DNA of 64,000 bases, taken from an uncultured Opitutales bacterium. GTDB taxonomy: Bacteria; Verrucomicrobiota; Verrucomicrobiia; Opitutales; Intestinicryptomonadaceae. The notes under the pieces were generated by a model, which saw only the letters and a list, made by a program, of their open reading frames with translations, did not search any database and was not told the origin of the DNA. A program made the position numbers and the translations under genes. Position 1 is the stretch's first letter. Each line of letters begins with the position of its first letter. The DNA lies in NCBI GenBank assembly GCA_900545705.1, contig URAK01000003.1, positions 133,827 through 197,826 of the forward strand. The letters run 5' to 3'. Shown here piece by piece: positions 9,098 through 17,847 of this stretch.

Positions 9098-9941
9098 AAA
9101 TTCCGAAACTTTTATAGCCTGCGATGCCCCCTACGCCGACGCCAAAATAGCAATGTTCGGCGCCGGAAGCGACTCCACAACCTCGTTCCGCCCCGGCGCT
9201 CGATTTGCGCCAAAATACATGCGCGCGGAATCCTACGGCATGGAGACTTTCAGCCCATACCAAAATAGGGACATGGCCGACTGCCTAATAATCGACACCG
9301 GCGATTTGGACTTGCCCTTCGGCGACTCGGAGTCCGCGCTTAAACTTATACAAGAGCGCGCGGAAAAGATACTGTCCGACGGCAAGCTGCCCTTTATGAT
9401 GGGCGGAGAGCACCTCGTGAGCCTCGGAGCCGTGCGAGCGTGCGCAAAAAAATATCCCGACCTTAGAATAGTGCACTTCGACGCCCACGCCGACTTGCGC
9501 AGCGACTATCTTGGCGTAAAGCTTTCGCATGCTTGCGTTATGCGCCGCTGCCACGAGATAATTGGCGACGGGCGCATTTTCCAGTTTGGCATACGTTCAG
9601 GCGACCGCGCGGAATTTGAGTGGGGAGCAAAGCATGTCTGCACAACGCGATTCGGATTTTCAGGCATCGAAAATCTCGCCGAAAAAATAGGCCGCGCTCC
9701 CGTTTACTTTTCTATAGATTTGGACGTGTTGGATCCATCGGTTTTCCCCGGAACGGGAACCCCAGAAGCCGGCGGTGTAAGCTTTGAACAGCTGCGGGAA
9801 GCATGCGCGTGCGTATGTAATAGCCTGAATGTCGTCGCCTGCGACGTCGTCGAGCTTGCCCCGCACTACGACCAAAGCGGCATATCCATAGCCGCTGCCG
9901 TAAAAATTACGAGAGAATTACTACTTAACCTCCACAAATAA
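9087..9941 (+). CDS. speB: Agmatinase-family ureohydrolase
   Basis: Ureohydrolases of this family cleave agmatine to putrescine and urea with a binuclear manganese centre. The metal ligands are all visible: the histidine in MMGGEHLVS, the DAHAD block in VHFDAHADLRSDY, and SIDLDVLDPS. The fold motif PGTGTPEAGG follows. ATG 9087 is chosen over TTG 9081 because GGAGG at 9073-9077 is nine bases before the ATG but only three before the TTG; this gives 284 residues and an 11-base overlap with speE. The context makes agmatinase most likely, with aminopropylagmatine ureohydrolase as an alternative. Confidence 0.9.
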   Translation: MLNKNSETFIACDAPYADAKIAMFGAGSDSTTSFRPGARFAPKYMRAESYGMETFSPYQNRDMADCLIIDTGDLDLPFGDSESALKLIQERAEKILSDGKLPFMMGGEHLVSLGAVRACAKKYPDLRIVHFDAHADLRSDYLGVKLSHACVMRRCHEIIGDGRIFQFGIRSGDRAEFEWGAKHVCTTRFGFSGIENLAEKIGRAPVYFSIDLDVLDPSVFPGTGTPEAGGVSFEQLREACACVCNSLNVVACDVVELAPHYDQSGISIAAAVKITRELLLNLHK

Positions 9942-9945
9942 AAAG

Positions 9946-11148
9946 ATGAAAAAAGCCCTGATAATAGGCTGCGGGGCGGTTGCCTCCGTAGCGATACACA
10001 AATGCTGCCAAAACAGCGAAGTTTTCGGCAAAATATGCATAGCAAGCCGCACGAAGTCGAAATGCGACGCCCTCGCCGAAAAACTCGCCCCGACAACCAA
10101 GACGGAAATTTCCACCGCCTGCGTAAACGCGGACAATGTCGAGGAATTGATAAAGCTCATAGAAGAGCAAAAGCCGGACATCGTCATGAATCTCGCCCTC
10201 CCCTATCAGGACCTTGCGATAATGGACGCATGCCTTGCAACCAAGACCAACTACATGGACACCGCAAACTACGAGCCCGAAGACACTGCAAAATTCGAAT
10301 ACAAATGGCAGTGGGCCTACGACCAAAAGTTCCGGGACGCCGGCATAACGGCGCTTCTCGGCAGCGGCTTTGATCCCGGAGTCACGGGAGTTTTTAGCGC
10401 CTACGCCCAAAAGCACCAATTTGACGAAATAAACCAAATAGACATTCTCGACTGCAACGGCGGCGACCACGGCTATCCATTCGCCACAAACTTTAATCCC
10501 GAAATAAACATAAGGGAAGTGTCGGCCAACGGCAGCTATTGGGAAAAAGGCAAATGGATTGAAACCGCCCCCATGGAAATTAAGCGCGAGTACGATTTTG
10601 AGGGCGTAGGCAGGCGCGATATGTACCTTTTGCACCACGAGGAGCTTGAATCTCTTGCAAAAAACATAAAGGGCATCGAGAGAATCAGATTTTTTATGAC
10701 GTTTTCGCAAAGCTATCTAACGCACTTAAAGTGCCTCGAAGACGTCGGAATGACATCTATAAAACCGATAAATTTTGAGGGCAAAGAAATAGTCCCGCTG
10801 CAATTTTTAAAGGCGGTCTTGCCCGACCCTGCATCGCTCGGGCCGCGAACAGTCGGCAAAACAAATATTGGCTGCATATTTGTCGGCAAAAAAGACGGCA
10901 AGCGAAAAACCTACTACTTGTACAATATATGCGACCACCAAGAATGCTACAAGGAGGTCGGGTCGCAGGCCGTAGCTTACACGACAGGCGTTCCAGCAAT
11001 GATAGGCGCGTCGATGATTCTCTCCGGGAAATGGAATAAGGCTGGCGTCTACAACATTGAGCAGTTCGACCCGGATCCATTTATGGAGGCGCTCAACAAA
11101 TGGGGGCTTCCGTGGAAGGAAAACTTTGCGCCTGTGCTTGTTGACTAA
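9946..11148 (+). CDS. Carboxynorspermidine/carboxyspermidine dehydrogenase
   Basis: This 400-residue saccharopine-dehydrogenase-family enzyme would condense aspartate semialdehyde with putrescine (or diaminopropane) and reduce the product to carboxyspermidine (or carboxynorspermidine). It has an N-terminal Rossmann motif ALIIGCGAVASVA and the family blocks NLALPYQDL, YMDTANYEPED and LLGSGFDPGVTGVFSAYA. C-terminal residues HQECYKEVGSQAVAYTTG and VPAMIGASMILSGKW are typical. It starts four bases after speB and its stop overlaps the start of the matching decarboxylase, which fixes the role against lysine-forming saccharopine dehydrogenase. It has the same operon but a different chemistry from SpeD/SpeE. 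Confidence 0.92.
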   Translation: MKKALIIGCGAVASVAIHKCCQNSEVFGKICIASRTKSKCDALAEKLAPTTKTEISTACVNADNVEELIKLIEEQKPDIVMNLALPYQDLAIMDACLATKTNYMDTANYEPEDTAKFEYKWQWAYDQKFRDAGITALLGSGFDPGVTGVFSAYAQKHQFDEINQIDILDCNGGDHGYPFATNFNPEINIREVSANGSYWEKGKWIETAPMEIKREYDFEGVGRRDMYLLHHEELESLAKNIKGIERIRFFMTFSQSYLTHLKCLEDVGMTSIKPINFEGKEIVPLQFLKAVLPDPASLGPRTVGKTNIGCIFVGKKDGKRKTYYLYNICDHQECYKEVGSQAVAYTTGVPAMIGASMILSGKWNKAGVYNIEQFDPDPFMEALNKWGLPWKENFAPVLVD

Positions 11149-12275
11149 TGAAAGAGTCGGAACTGCCAACGCCGTGCTACCTGATAGATGAGGGCGCAAT
11201 AATCTCCAACTTGGAGATTTTGCGCGCTCTGAGAGAAGATACGCACTGCAAGATACTCCTCGCCCAAAAGGCGTTTTCGCTATACGCGCTGTATCCTTTA
11301 ATATCGCGCTATATAGACGGCGTATGCGCAAGCGGCCTGTACGAGGCCCGGCTTGGAGCCGAGGAAATGCGCGCCCAAACGCACGTTTTTTGCGCCGCCT
11401 ACGCGCTGAGGGATATTCCAGAACTTGCAAAAATATGCTCGCACATAGTATTTAACTCCATGACGCAGGCGGAGCGCTTTCACCGCGAAGCGTCCGCGCA
11501 TGGGGCGAGCCTCGGGCTAAGGATAAACCCCCAATTCTCGACGCAGACCGGACACGCGATATACGACCCATGCTCTAAAGGATCAAGGCTCGGAATAACG
11601 GCCGCAAATTTTCCGGAAACGCTGCCCGACTGGATAGAAGGCCTGCACTTCCACACCCTATGCGAACAGAATTCCGACGCCTTGGAAGCCACGCTGTGCG
11701 CTGTCGAGGAAAAATTCGGGAAACATTTAAAGCGCATAAAATGGATAAACTTCGGAGGCGGGCATCACATAACAAGGGCCGATTACGATATTGCCCGCCT
11801 AAAAAGGTGCATAAATAAAATGGCGGACAAATACGGGCTGGAAGTGTATCTTGAGCCCGGTGAAGCGGTGGCTCTAAACGCAGGCGAGCTGATTTCTGAG
11901 GTTTTGGACATAGTGGAAAACGACGGCAAAATTGCCCTGCTCGACGCGTCGGCGGCATGCCATATGCCAGACGTAATAGAGATGCCCTACACTCCTCCGC
12001 TTGCCGGCGCAGGCAAACCCGGAGAAAAAAAATTTGATTACACACTCGCGGGCGCAACATGCCTTGCCGGAGATGTTATAGGGAAATACTCTTTCAATGC
12101 GCCTTTAAAAATCGGCGACAGGGTGAAATTTCAGGATATGGCAATATACAGCTTTGTAAAAAATAACACTTTTAACGGAATGCCGTTGCCGGCACTTGCC
12201 GTAAAAGACAAAGTCGGAGATTGCAGAATAATAAAAAAATTCGGCTACGAGGATTTTAAATCAAGGCTCGGCTGA
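11148..12275 (+). CDS. nspC: Carboxynorspermidine/carboxyspermidine decarboxylase
   Basis: NspC is a PLP enzyme of the alanine-racemase fold (type III) that decarboxylates carboxynorspermidine or carboxyspermidine to the free polyamine. The 375-residue protein opens with LPTPCYLIDE, has the PLP lysine K41 in ILLAQKAFSLYALYPLIS, and the blocks GLHFHTLCEQ, INFGGGHHITRADYD, VYLEPGEAVALNAGEL and DASAACHMPDVIEMPYTPP. The start codon overlaps the stop of the dehydrogenase (TAATG). It is the last gene of the operon; only weak hairpins follow, so the terminator is not clear. Confidence 0.95.
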   Translation: MKESELPTPCYLIDEGAIISNLEILRALREDTHCKILLAQKAFSLYALYPLISRYIDGVCASGLYEARLGAEEMRAQTHVFCAAYALRDIPELAKICSHIVFNSMTQAERFHREASAHGASLGLRINPQFSTQTGHAIYDPCSKGSRLGITAANFPETLPDWIEGLHFHTLCEQNSDALEATLCAVEEKFGKHLKRIKWINFGGGHHITRADYDIARLKRCINKMADKYGLEVYLEPGEAVALNAGELISEVLDIVENDGKIALLDASAACHMPDVIEMPYTPPLAGAGKPGEKKFDYTLAGATCLAGDVIGKYSFNAPLKIGDRVKFQDMAIYSFVKNNTFNGMPLPALAVKDKVGDCRIIKKFGYEDFKSRLG

Positions 12276-12494
12276 GACGCACGGAGTGGAGCTCCAAGCT
12301 AACGAATATGCGCGGCGCATTCCATACATTTTTAGATTATAGGCGAGCCTTTGCGGCAGCCTCTTAAAAATTCCTCCTTAATTTAAGATATGCAAGAAGC
12401 GCACAAGTCACTTTCTTGCCAAAGGATTATTCGCAAAATTTATTTGACTATAAAAACATTAAACTTACGTTTTGCGCATTTAAAAAATTTCACT

Positions 12495-13820
12495 ATGTCA
12501 AATAAATCAATGAAAATTCGATTAACTGCCGCTGCATTAATTATATGTTCGGCGGCGATTGCTGAAGACTATTACGGCGGAACAACCGACGGATCTTCCA
12601 AGTCCGGAGATATAACAAACGTACTCAACGGCGGCACTTACAATACGTATTACGGCGGCAATGTAAATACGGTAAGCGCTGGGAGCCCGAGCGGAGATGT
12701 TTACGGCAATATAACAAATGAGCTGACAGACGTCACAATAACCGGAAATTTTATTGGCGCAAATTGGACGAACGATTCAAGCGGTAAGCCCTCAGGTATA
12801 GGTGGCGTCAGCGGGAAAGTGACAAATATTTTTGACAACTCTGAAGTTCTCGGAAGAACATATGGAGGTAATCTATCTTCCGGGCCAAATTCGCAGTGGA
12901 CTATCGGAGAAATAGGCGAAATTGAGACCATTGTTAGAAACGGGAGCCATATAAAAGAGATAGGCATATCCGGAGGCGCCGCAATTTCCAGAATAAAAGG
13001 TAGCGTGACATTGATAGTAGAAGACAGCGCCGTAGATGAGATATACCACAATGGCGACATATACATAGGCGGCGACTGCAATATATCGATAAAAAACTCC
13101 GAAGTTAAAAATTACTTTGAAGCCTATCCCGCCCCCGGCAATTCCTCGTGGACAAAAAACGGCATTGGCGGAAACCTCAATATTACGATAGAGGGCAATA
13201 GCGTTATCGACGGGAGAGCATATCCGTCACTAACTGGAGACTCCTCGATAAATTGCGGCGGAGCATGTTCGATAGGCGGGAATATTAATTTTACAATCAA
13301 AGACAACGCAAAAGTTATGGGTTGGATATCGGCGGGAAATCAAAATAATCCGGATTCAACAGCCAAGATTGCCAATTTCAATGTAGAATCGTACGCCGGA
13401 GAAACGCCGTTAAGCATAAGAGGGTTCGACGAGGTAAGCATAACAGACAGTACGGTCGAGTTTGCAAACTCTTTTGATGTGGAAAAACTAACTGTGGATA
13501 CGGCCTCCACCGTAGCGCTTGCCGACGGGACATCGTTTGGAAAACTGTCGGTAGTATTTGCCGACGGAGTTTTTGAAGAGGGAGAAACCTTTGAATTTTC
13601 CATAGGTGACGTATTCACCGACACTACGATTGTCCTATCCGCATTGGAAGACGGCAGCAGCTTTACAGTTCTTGACTCCGAAGGCAACGAATGGAGCGCC
13701 GTATACGACGGGACTGGAAATATCCTGATTGGCGCTATGATTCCTGAAGCGTCGCATTATGCCTTCATATTTGGGGTAGTAGCAATAATCTTTGCGGCAC
13801 AGCGCAAACGCTCGAAATAA
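12495..13820 (+). CDS. Exported beta-rich surface protein with PEP-type sorting tail
   Basis: The 441-residue protein starts at ATG 12495 (MSNKSMKIRL; ATG 12510 is also possible). The hydrophobic stretch LTAAALIICSAAIA followed by EDYYGG is a signal peptide. The body (about 25-400) is rich in Gly, Asn, Ser and Thr with short repeating strands (GDITNVLNGGTYNTYYGGN, INFTIKDNAKVMG), typical of a right-handed beta-helix or autotransporter-like passenger. The C-terminus reads PEASHYAFIFG, a hydrophobic segment, then QRKRSK. This is the tripartite PEP-CTERM-like signal that exosortase systems cut and anchor in Verrucomicrobia. Surface attachment is inferred and the role is unknown. A strong terminator follows. 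Confidence 0.75.
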   Translation: MSNKSMKIRLTAAALIICSAAIAEDYYGGTTDGSSKSGDITNVLNGGTYNTYYGGNVNTVSAGSPSGDVYGNITNELTDVTITGNFIGANWTNDSSGKPSGIGGVSGKVTNIFDNSEVLGRTYGGNLSSGPNSQWTIGEIGEIETIVRNGSHIKEIGISGGAAISRIKGSVTLIVEDSAVDEIYHNGDIYIGGDCNISIKNSEVKNYFEAYPAPGNSSWTKNGIGGNLNITIEGNSVIDGRAYPSLTGDSSINCGGACSIGGNINFTIKDNAKVMGWISAGNQNNPDSTAKIANFNVESYAGETPLSIRGFDEVSITDSTVEFANSFDVEKLTVDTASTVALADGTSFGKLSVVFADGVFEEGETFEFSIGDVFTDTTIVLSALEDGSSFTVLDSEGNEWSAVYDGTGNILIGAMIPEASHYAFIFGVVAIIFAAQRKRSK

Positions 13821-13844
13821 TCGCGCAACACATAATAAATTTTG

Positions 13845-13874
13845 AAGCTTCTCCAAAATGGAGAAGCTTTTTTT
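13845..13874 (+). terminator. Rho-independent terminator
   Basis: A perfect 10-base stem (AAGCTTCTCC / GGAGAAGCTT) with an AAAAT loop is followed by five T. It lies 24 bases after the stop of the surface-protein gene. Confidence 0.9.
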
Positions 13875-13917
13875 GTGACGCCTAATTATCGATGAACTGA
13901 ATTAAAATATTTATGGC

Positions 13918-14073
13918 ATGCAATTTTTTCTGAATTGCTGGGATAATTATTATTTCTCTACTGTAAATTTGGAAATTCGGCAATATATAGCTGTAAAAGA
14001 TAAATATTCGTTTATCCATATATCAATGGGAAATAGATATTTTGATCTTTACAGCCGCAAATCTACCGCATAA
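13918..14073 (+). CDS. Possible small protein, 51 residues, family unknown
   Basis: ATG 13918 opens a frame of 51 codons with protein-like composition: MQFFLNCWDNYYFSTVNLE, then IRQYIAVKDKYSFIHISMG and NRYFDLYSRKSTA, ending in TAA 14071-14073. It has many aromatic residues and alternating charged and hydrophobic positions that random AT-rich DNA would seldom give. No Shine-Dalgarno is visible, and an in-frame stop lies four codons upstream. It may be a genuine small protein or the C-terminal remnant of a larger gene. Confidence 0.35.
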   Translation: MQFFLNCWDNYYFSTVNLEIRQYIAVKDKYSFIHISMGNRYFDLYSRKSTA

Positions 14074-14134
14074 AAAATTATTATACTTCTGTGTAGTTTT
14101 TTATGAATTGTATAAACTTTATATTAGCTAAAAA

Positions 14135-15283
14135 ATGAAATATTTTATTTTACTTATGGCGGCCCAATTTGCCTTATGCGCAAGTTCGTTTGCCACTATC
14201 ACCCAAGAGGCAAGGGAACACGCAATAAAATTGTTTTCAGAAATGATTGCAAAATTGGAGTCTAACTCAAAATTTACAATAGAAGACGACGTAAAATTTT
14301 TCGGAGAAATCCCCAATTTCAACCCCACGACACAATTTTATATAAGTAAAGGATATATAAGCCTTTCCGAAGAACTCGCTAAAGACTCCATTCAATTTAA
14401 AAGAAAACTGCCAAAATATTCCTTTTATGGAGAACTGCTTAGAATAAACAGTCCCAAATTCATAAAAAACACCCCGCCGAAACTATTTTATGTTTCAGAG
14501 TCATATTCTGCACACGGCGGCCGTACTGATTCAATCGACTTTATCCTTACAGTATTTATGTCCACTAATGGAAAAGTTTTTTATATGAATTACGACGCAA
14601 ATAAAAAAATACTATTAGCCCCATTATATATAAACGGTACTTCAATTCTATATGAACTTGGGATATCTAAAAAACCTTTTCAAGATTCTATTGCGGAAAG
14701 CTACGAGACTGAAATGGAAGATTACCTAAATAATCCGCTTGAAGAAAAATCTAAAAAATCGCTTTCCGAAGAAGCCGATATATCCGACAAGCAAAACAAT
14801 GAGAAAATCTTAAATTCTCTGCTTTTTATAAATTCATTATATAAAAGTGAAGCTCCCGCCGTATCAGATGAATGCAAGAGAGAAATCACAAAAAAATTGT
14901 CGGATTACGACAATCCACTGGAACTCGCAAGATTAATGGTGCTGTCGAATTATATGATAAGGGCACTTGATAATCCGAATAGAATCAGCAATATTTTTTC
15001 CGCAATAACAGAAGGTTTTGGCATGCAGCGCTTGAAGGCCTTGAAAACCCATACGGATTTTACAGAAGCTATGTTGCTTATAAAAAACTCAATAAAATTA
15101 GACGCCGGAATTGCATATATGTTTTCCGAGGTAATTTGGGAAGCCAGAGACATTGAAAATATAAAAAAACATTTTAGAGAAGAGATAATAAGATGGGCAA
15201 ACGGAATAAGGCAACACGGCACAAAAACTGATAGGGAAATTTTAAGAAAATACGAATCTGAAAATCCTGACCTTTTTCAATAA
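14135..15283 (+). CDS. Exported protein of unknown function
   Basis: A signal peptide (MKYFILLMAAQFALCASSFA) starts this 382-residue protein. The remainder is a soluble, Lys/Glu-rich protein with a beta-like middle section (residues about 60-200, with KLFYVSESYSAHGGRTDSI and GKVFYMNYDANKKILLAPLY) and a helical C-terminal half (about 240-382). I recognise no domain or catalytic motif. The gene is AT-richer than the housekeeping genes in the window. That resembles the 4769-5371 gene, which also starts with MKYF and an export signal. It stands alone between two terminators, so context gives no role. Confidence 0.7.
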   Translation: MKYFILLMAAQFALCASSFATITQEAREHAIKLFSEMIAKLESNSKFTIEDDVKFFGEIPNFNPTTQFYISKGYISLSEELAKDSIQFKRKLPKYSFYGELLRINSPKFIKNTPPKLFYVSESYSAHGGRTDSIDFILTVFMSTNGKVFYMNYDANKKILLAPLYINGTSILYELGISKKPFQDSIAESYETEMEDYLNNPLEEKSKKSLSEEADISDKQNNEKILNSLLFINSLYKSEAPAVSDECKREITKKLSDYDNPLELARLMVLSNYMIRALDNPNRISNIFSAITEGFGMQRLKALKTHTDFTEAMLLIKNSIKLDAGIAYMFSEVIWEARDIENIKKHFREEIIRWANGIRQHGTKTDREILRKYESENPDLFQ

Positions 15284-15468
15284 TGTTATTTTTAACAGTT
15301 ATAAAAAGTACAAAGGAAAATTTCTAACTTCAAATCATTTGGTAAAGCTATTTGGCCTTTTACAAATTAATAAAAACCTTACCAATTAAAATTCATTATT
15401 TAAAACAACAAAAAAAAGATTGAAAATCTCGTCTCGCGGACTTATTCATTCCGTAAAAAAAAGTTACT

Positions 15469-16482
15469 ATGAAAATACTACATTATATCGCAGCAATTTC
15501 CTTTCTAGCTACGCCAATTTTCGCTGCAAATTCCCTCGAAGGCGAATATGTAGGCAAAGTCGATGCAAAAGAAGGATATTTTAAGGATAACCCCCTCATT
15601 GCCGCCCAGGTTTACCGCGAAGGGAACGAATATAAGGTCGTAATCTATCCAGACCTCTGGCGGCGCGCACAGCCTTATGTAAAATTTAATGCAAGCGCGA
15701 ATTTAGATAAAATAGAATTCGACCAGGGCGGTTGGAACGCTTTTAAAGGCACAATATCAAAGAACGAAATTACAGGCGTCGCGATTTACTCCACTAAGGA
15801 AGGCAAAAAATTCGCCCCCATGAAATTGTCCAAAATAAACAGAAAATCTCCGACACTCGGCAAACGCCCGCCAAAAGGCGCAATTAAACTTATCGACGGA
15901 AAATCTTTCGACGAATGGGTCGCCACTAACGGGCAGCCAATCAGATGGGAAATTGTTGGGGACGGCTCAGTAAAAGTTTCTGACACAGTCTCAAAGTGGG
16001 TAGATATTGCAACTAAGAAAAAATTTAAAAATATCCGGCTACATGTCGAGTTCATGACGCCGGACGAACGCTCCAAGCCGCTCGGCCAAGGCCGCGGAAA
16101 CTCCGGCGTTTTTGTGGGCGGATTTGAAGTACAAGTGCTCGACTCTTTCGGAGCGGAAGGATTGTGGAATGAATGCGGAGCCCTCTATAAATATTTGCCG
16201 CCGCAAATTAACGCTTCCTTGCCCCCTGAAAAGTGGCAGACCTACGATATAGAATACCACTCCCCCGTATTTGAAAACGGAAAAATGGTAAAATTCCCGC
16301 GCATTACGGTTATCCACAATGGAATGAAAATCCACGGAGATGTAGAGCTGCGCGAAGCGACTGCCAACGGTTCAGCATACCGCAGCATAGCCGGAATGAA
16401 AGACGAACCGTTTTCCATAAGGCTTCAAAACCATATAAATCCGGTAAAATACCGCAATGTTTGGGTTCAGGAAATCGACTAA
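15469..16482 (+). CDS. Exported DUF1080 protein (3-keto-disaccharide hydrolase/hydratase family)
   Basis: The 337-residue protein has a signal peptide (MKILHYIAAISFLATPIFAA), an N-terminal beta domain (about 22-125) and a C-terminal DUF1080 domain (about 135-337). Diagnostic blocks are GAIKLIDGKSFDEWVA, NIRLHVEFMTPDE, RGNSGVFVGGFEVQVLDSFG, WQTYDIEYHSPVF and PFSIRLQNHINPVKYRNVWV. DUF1080 proteins act on 3-keto-sugar intermediates; the best-studied gut example is a hydratase of 3-keto-2-hydroxyglycal. Candidate partner enzymes (Gfo/Idh/MocA and TIM-barrel isomerase-like) lie at 30399-32665. A terminator follows, so the gene is a single transcription unit. Confidence 0.88.
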   Translation: MKILHYIAAISFLATPIFAANSLEGEYVGKVDAKEGYFKDNPLIAAQVYREGNEYKVVIYPDLWRRAQPYVKFNASANLDKIEFDQGGWNAFKGTISKNEITGVAIYSTKEGKKFAPMKLSKINRKSPTLGKRPPKGAIKLIDGKSFDEWVATNGQPIRWEIVGDGSVKVSDTVSKWVDIATKKKFKNIRLHVEFMTPDERSKPLGQGRGNSGVFVGGFEVQVLDSFGAEGLWNECGALYKYLPPQINASLPPEKWQTYDIEYHSPVFENGKMVKFPRITVIHNGMKIHGDVELREATANGSAYRSIAGMKDEPFSIRLQNHINPVKYRNVWVQEID

Positions 16483-17082
16483 TATTTTTCCACCAAAAGA
16501 AACGGAGCTAACCCAAGCTCCGTTTTTTTTGTGAATTGCGAATTTTGCGCTTCCAAATAAACTCTTTTTATTCTCTCTGCTGCCATTGTTTTTTAGCACA
16601 ATATCGGTTTATATAAGCGCTCATTCCCGATTTCCTCTTATCTTATTTTAGCCGCAAAAATTGTCGCAATTATAAACGTTAAAATAGGGACATTGTGCGT
16701 TACAAAATATAATATGCTGCCAAGAAGACTTTAAGTAACGATAAAAATTTTATGTGTTTTTTAATTCAACATTAACTTATCTATAAAATAAGTTTTTTGT
16801 AAACAATGAGACTTCCTGTCCAATTTTGAAATGAAAAAGAAAAGCTGAATAAAAAGAGGTAGTCAGCAAGCAATAATGGTTAAGATTTGCTGGATTCCAT
16901 GCAAAATGAAGAAAAAAAGTACGCTCTAAAAAAACCTTTACGCATGCCGGCTACTGGGGCTGCGGCGCAAATATTAAATAATAATATTGGAAATAATATT
17001 TTTTAACAATCCATAACCTCCCTACAAACTAGCTTACCAATTTAACAGTATTAGAGGTTAAGATATTTCAAAATCCTTACAT
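16483..17082. other. AT-rich intergenic region
   Basis: The 600 bases contain the terminator at 16501-16530 and then about 550 AT-rich bases between convergent genes. A 35-codon frame at 16899-17006 (MQNEEKKYALKKPLRMPATG and on) is too short to support alone. I see nothing else. Confidence 0.4.
16501..16530 (+). terminator. Rho-independent terminator
   Basis: The stem AACGGAGCT / AGCTCCGTT with a six-base loop is followed by eight T (16523-16530), 18 bases after the DUF1080 gene. Confidence 0.9.
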
Positions 17083-17844
17083 TTAAAAAAGGCTGCCCTG
17101 CCGAGCTTCGCTCTCTCCGCGTTCAGGGCGCAATTTTTTTAGAAAACTCTTTCTGTGTTCCTTTGTTGGGCCAAAAAGCATAAGCGACTGCAAATGTGCC
17201 GCCGTTCCGTATCCTTTATGCTTTTCAAAGCCGAATCTCGGATACTTTTCCGACAGTTCCTCCATAAGTCTGTCGCGGGTGACTTTCGCAACTATCGATG
17301 CTGCAGCTATCGCAAGGCTTTGCGCGTCGCCTTTGACAACAGCCATGTGCGAATATGGGAATTTTTTCATTTCCCTTCCGTCTATCAGAACTTGCGCTTT
17401 TGACGCGTCCAGCCCGGACTCTCCAAAAAGCGTGGCTGCCGCCCCGGCAGCGCGAAGATTCAATACGAGCCTTTCATTTAGCGCCCTTGCGGCACGCGCC
17501 ATTGCCATTTGCGTCGCAACAAGTATATTTTGCGACTCTATTTCCTCAACACTTGCAAACCCCGCCTCAAAATCCAAATAGCCCGCAAGCTTTAATTTTT
17601 TAAGCTCTTCGTACAGATCTTCCCTGACCTCCCGAGTTAGCTGTTTGGAATCGTTAAGCGCTGAAAGCTGGGAAATTAAAGCACCCGACATGTACGCGTC
17701 GACCCTTACCGCGACTGCACCAGCGCATACGGGACCCGCAAGAGCCCCGCGGCCGGCCTCGTCTATGCCGAGCACATAACTGCGGCCGCCTATATATTCT
17801 TTGTCGAAATCGGCGAGCCGCGATATTTTAGAACTCGGCGGCAT
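17083..17844 (-). CDS. rnhB: Ribonuclease HII
   Basis: RNase HII removes ribonucleotides and RNA primers from DNA. The 253-residue protein has the defining YVLGIDEAGRGALAGPVCAG block with catalytic D28 and E29. A third acidic site is in VVKGDAQSLAIAAASIVAKV, followed by TRDRLMEELS, and YPRFGFEKHKGYGTAAHL is conserved. It is somewhat longer than typical (about 200-220) because of N- and C-terminal tails. It begins three bases after the stop of a GH31 gene, so it is the last gene of an operon that also starts with an RNase HIII gene. Confidence 0.95.
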   Translation of the reverse strand: MPPSSKISRLADFDKEYIGGRSYVLGIDEAGRGALAGPVCAGAVAVRVDAYMSGALISQLSALNDSKQLTREVREDLYEELKKLKLAGYLDFEAGFASVEEIESQNILVATQMAMARAARALNERLVLNLRAAGAAATLFGESGLDASKAQVLIDGREMKKFPYSHMAVVKGDAQSLAIAAASIVAKVTRDRLMEELSEKYPRFGFEKHKGYGTAAHLQSLMLFGPTKEHRKSFLKKLRPERGESEARQGSLF

Positions 17845-17847
17845 TTT

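Larger units (their letters stand above)
13821..14134. other. Intergenic region with terminator and a small open frame
   Basis: The 314 bases hold the terminator of the upstream gene (13845-13874) and a 51-codon coding-like frame (13918-14073). The 61 bases before 14135 are AT-rich and probably contain the promoter of the next gene, though I cannot pick clear boxes. Confidence 0.4.

Noticed and set aside
9925..10710. A 261-codon minus-strand frame
   Set aside because: It is antisense to the carboxyspermidine dehydrogenase gene, which has intact family motifs.
11480..12060. Minus-strand frames within nspC
   Set aside because: They are antisense to a complete, motif-rich NspC.
16899..17006. 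A 35-codon plus-strand frame
   Set aside because: Too short and without support from start signal or family.
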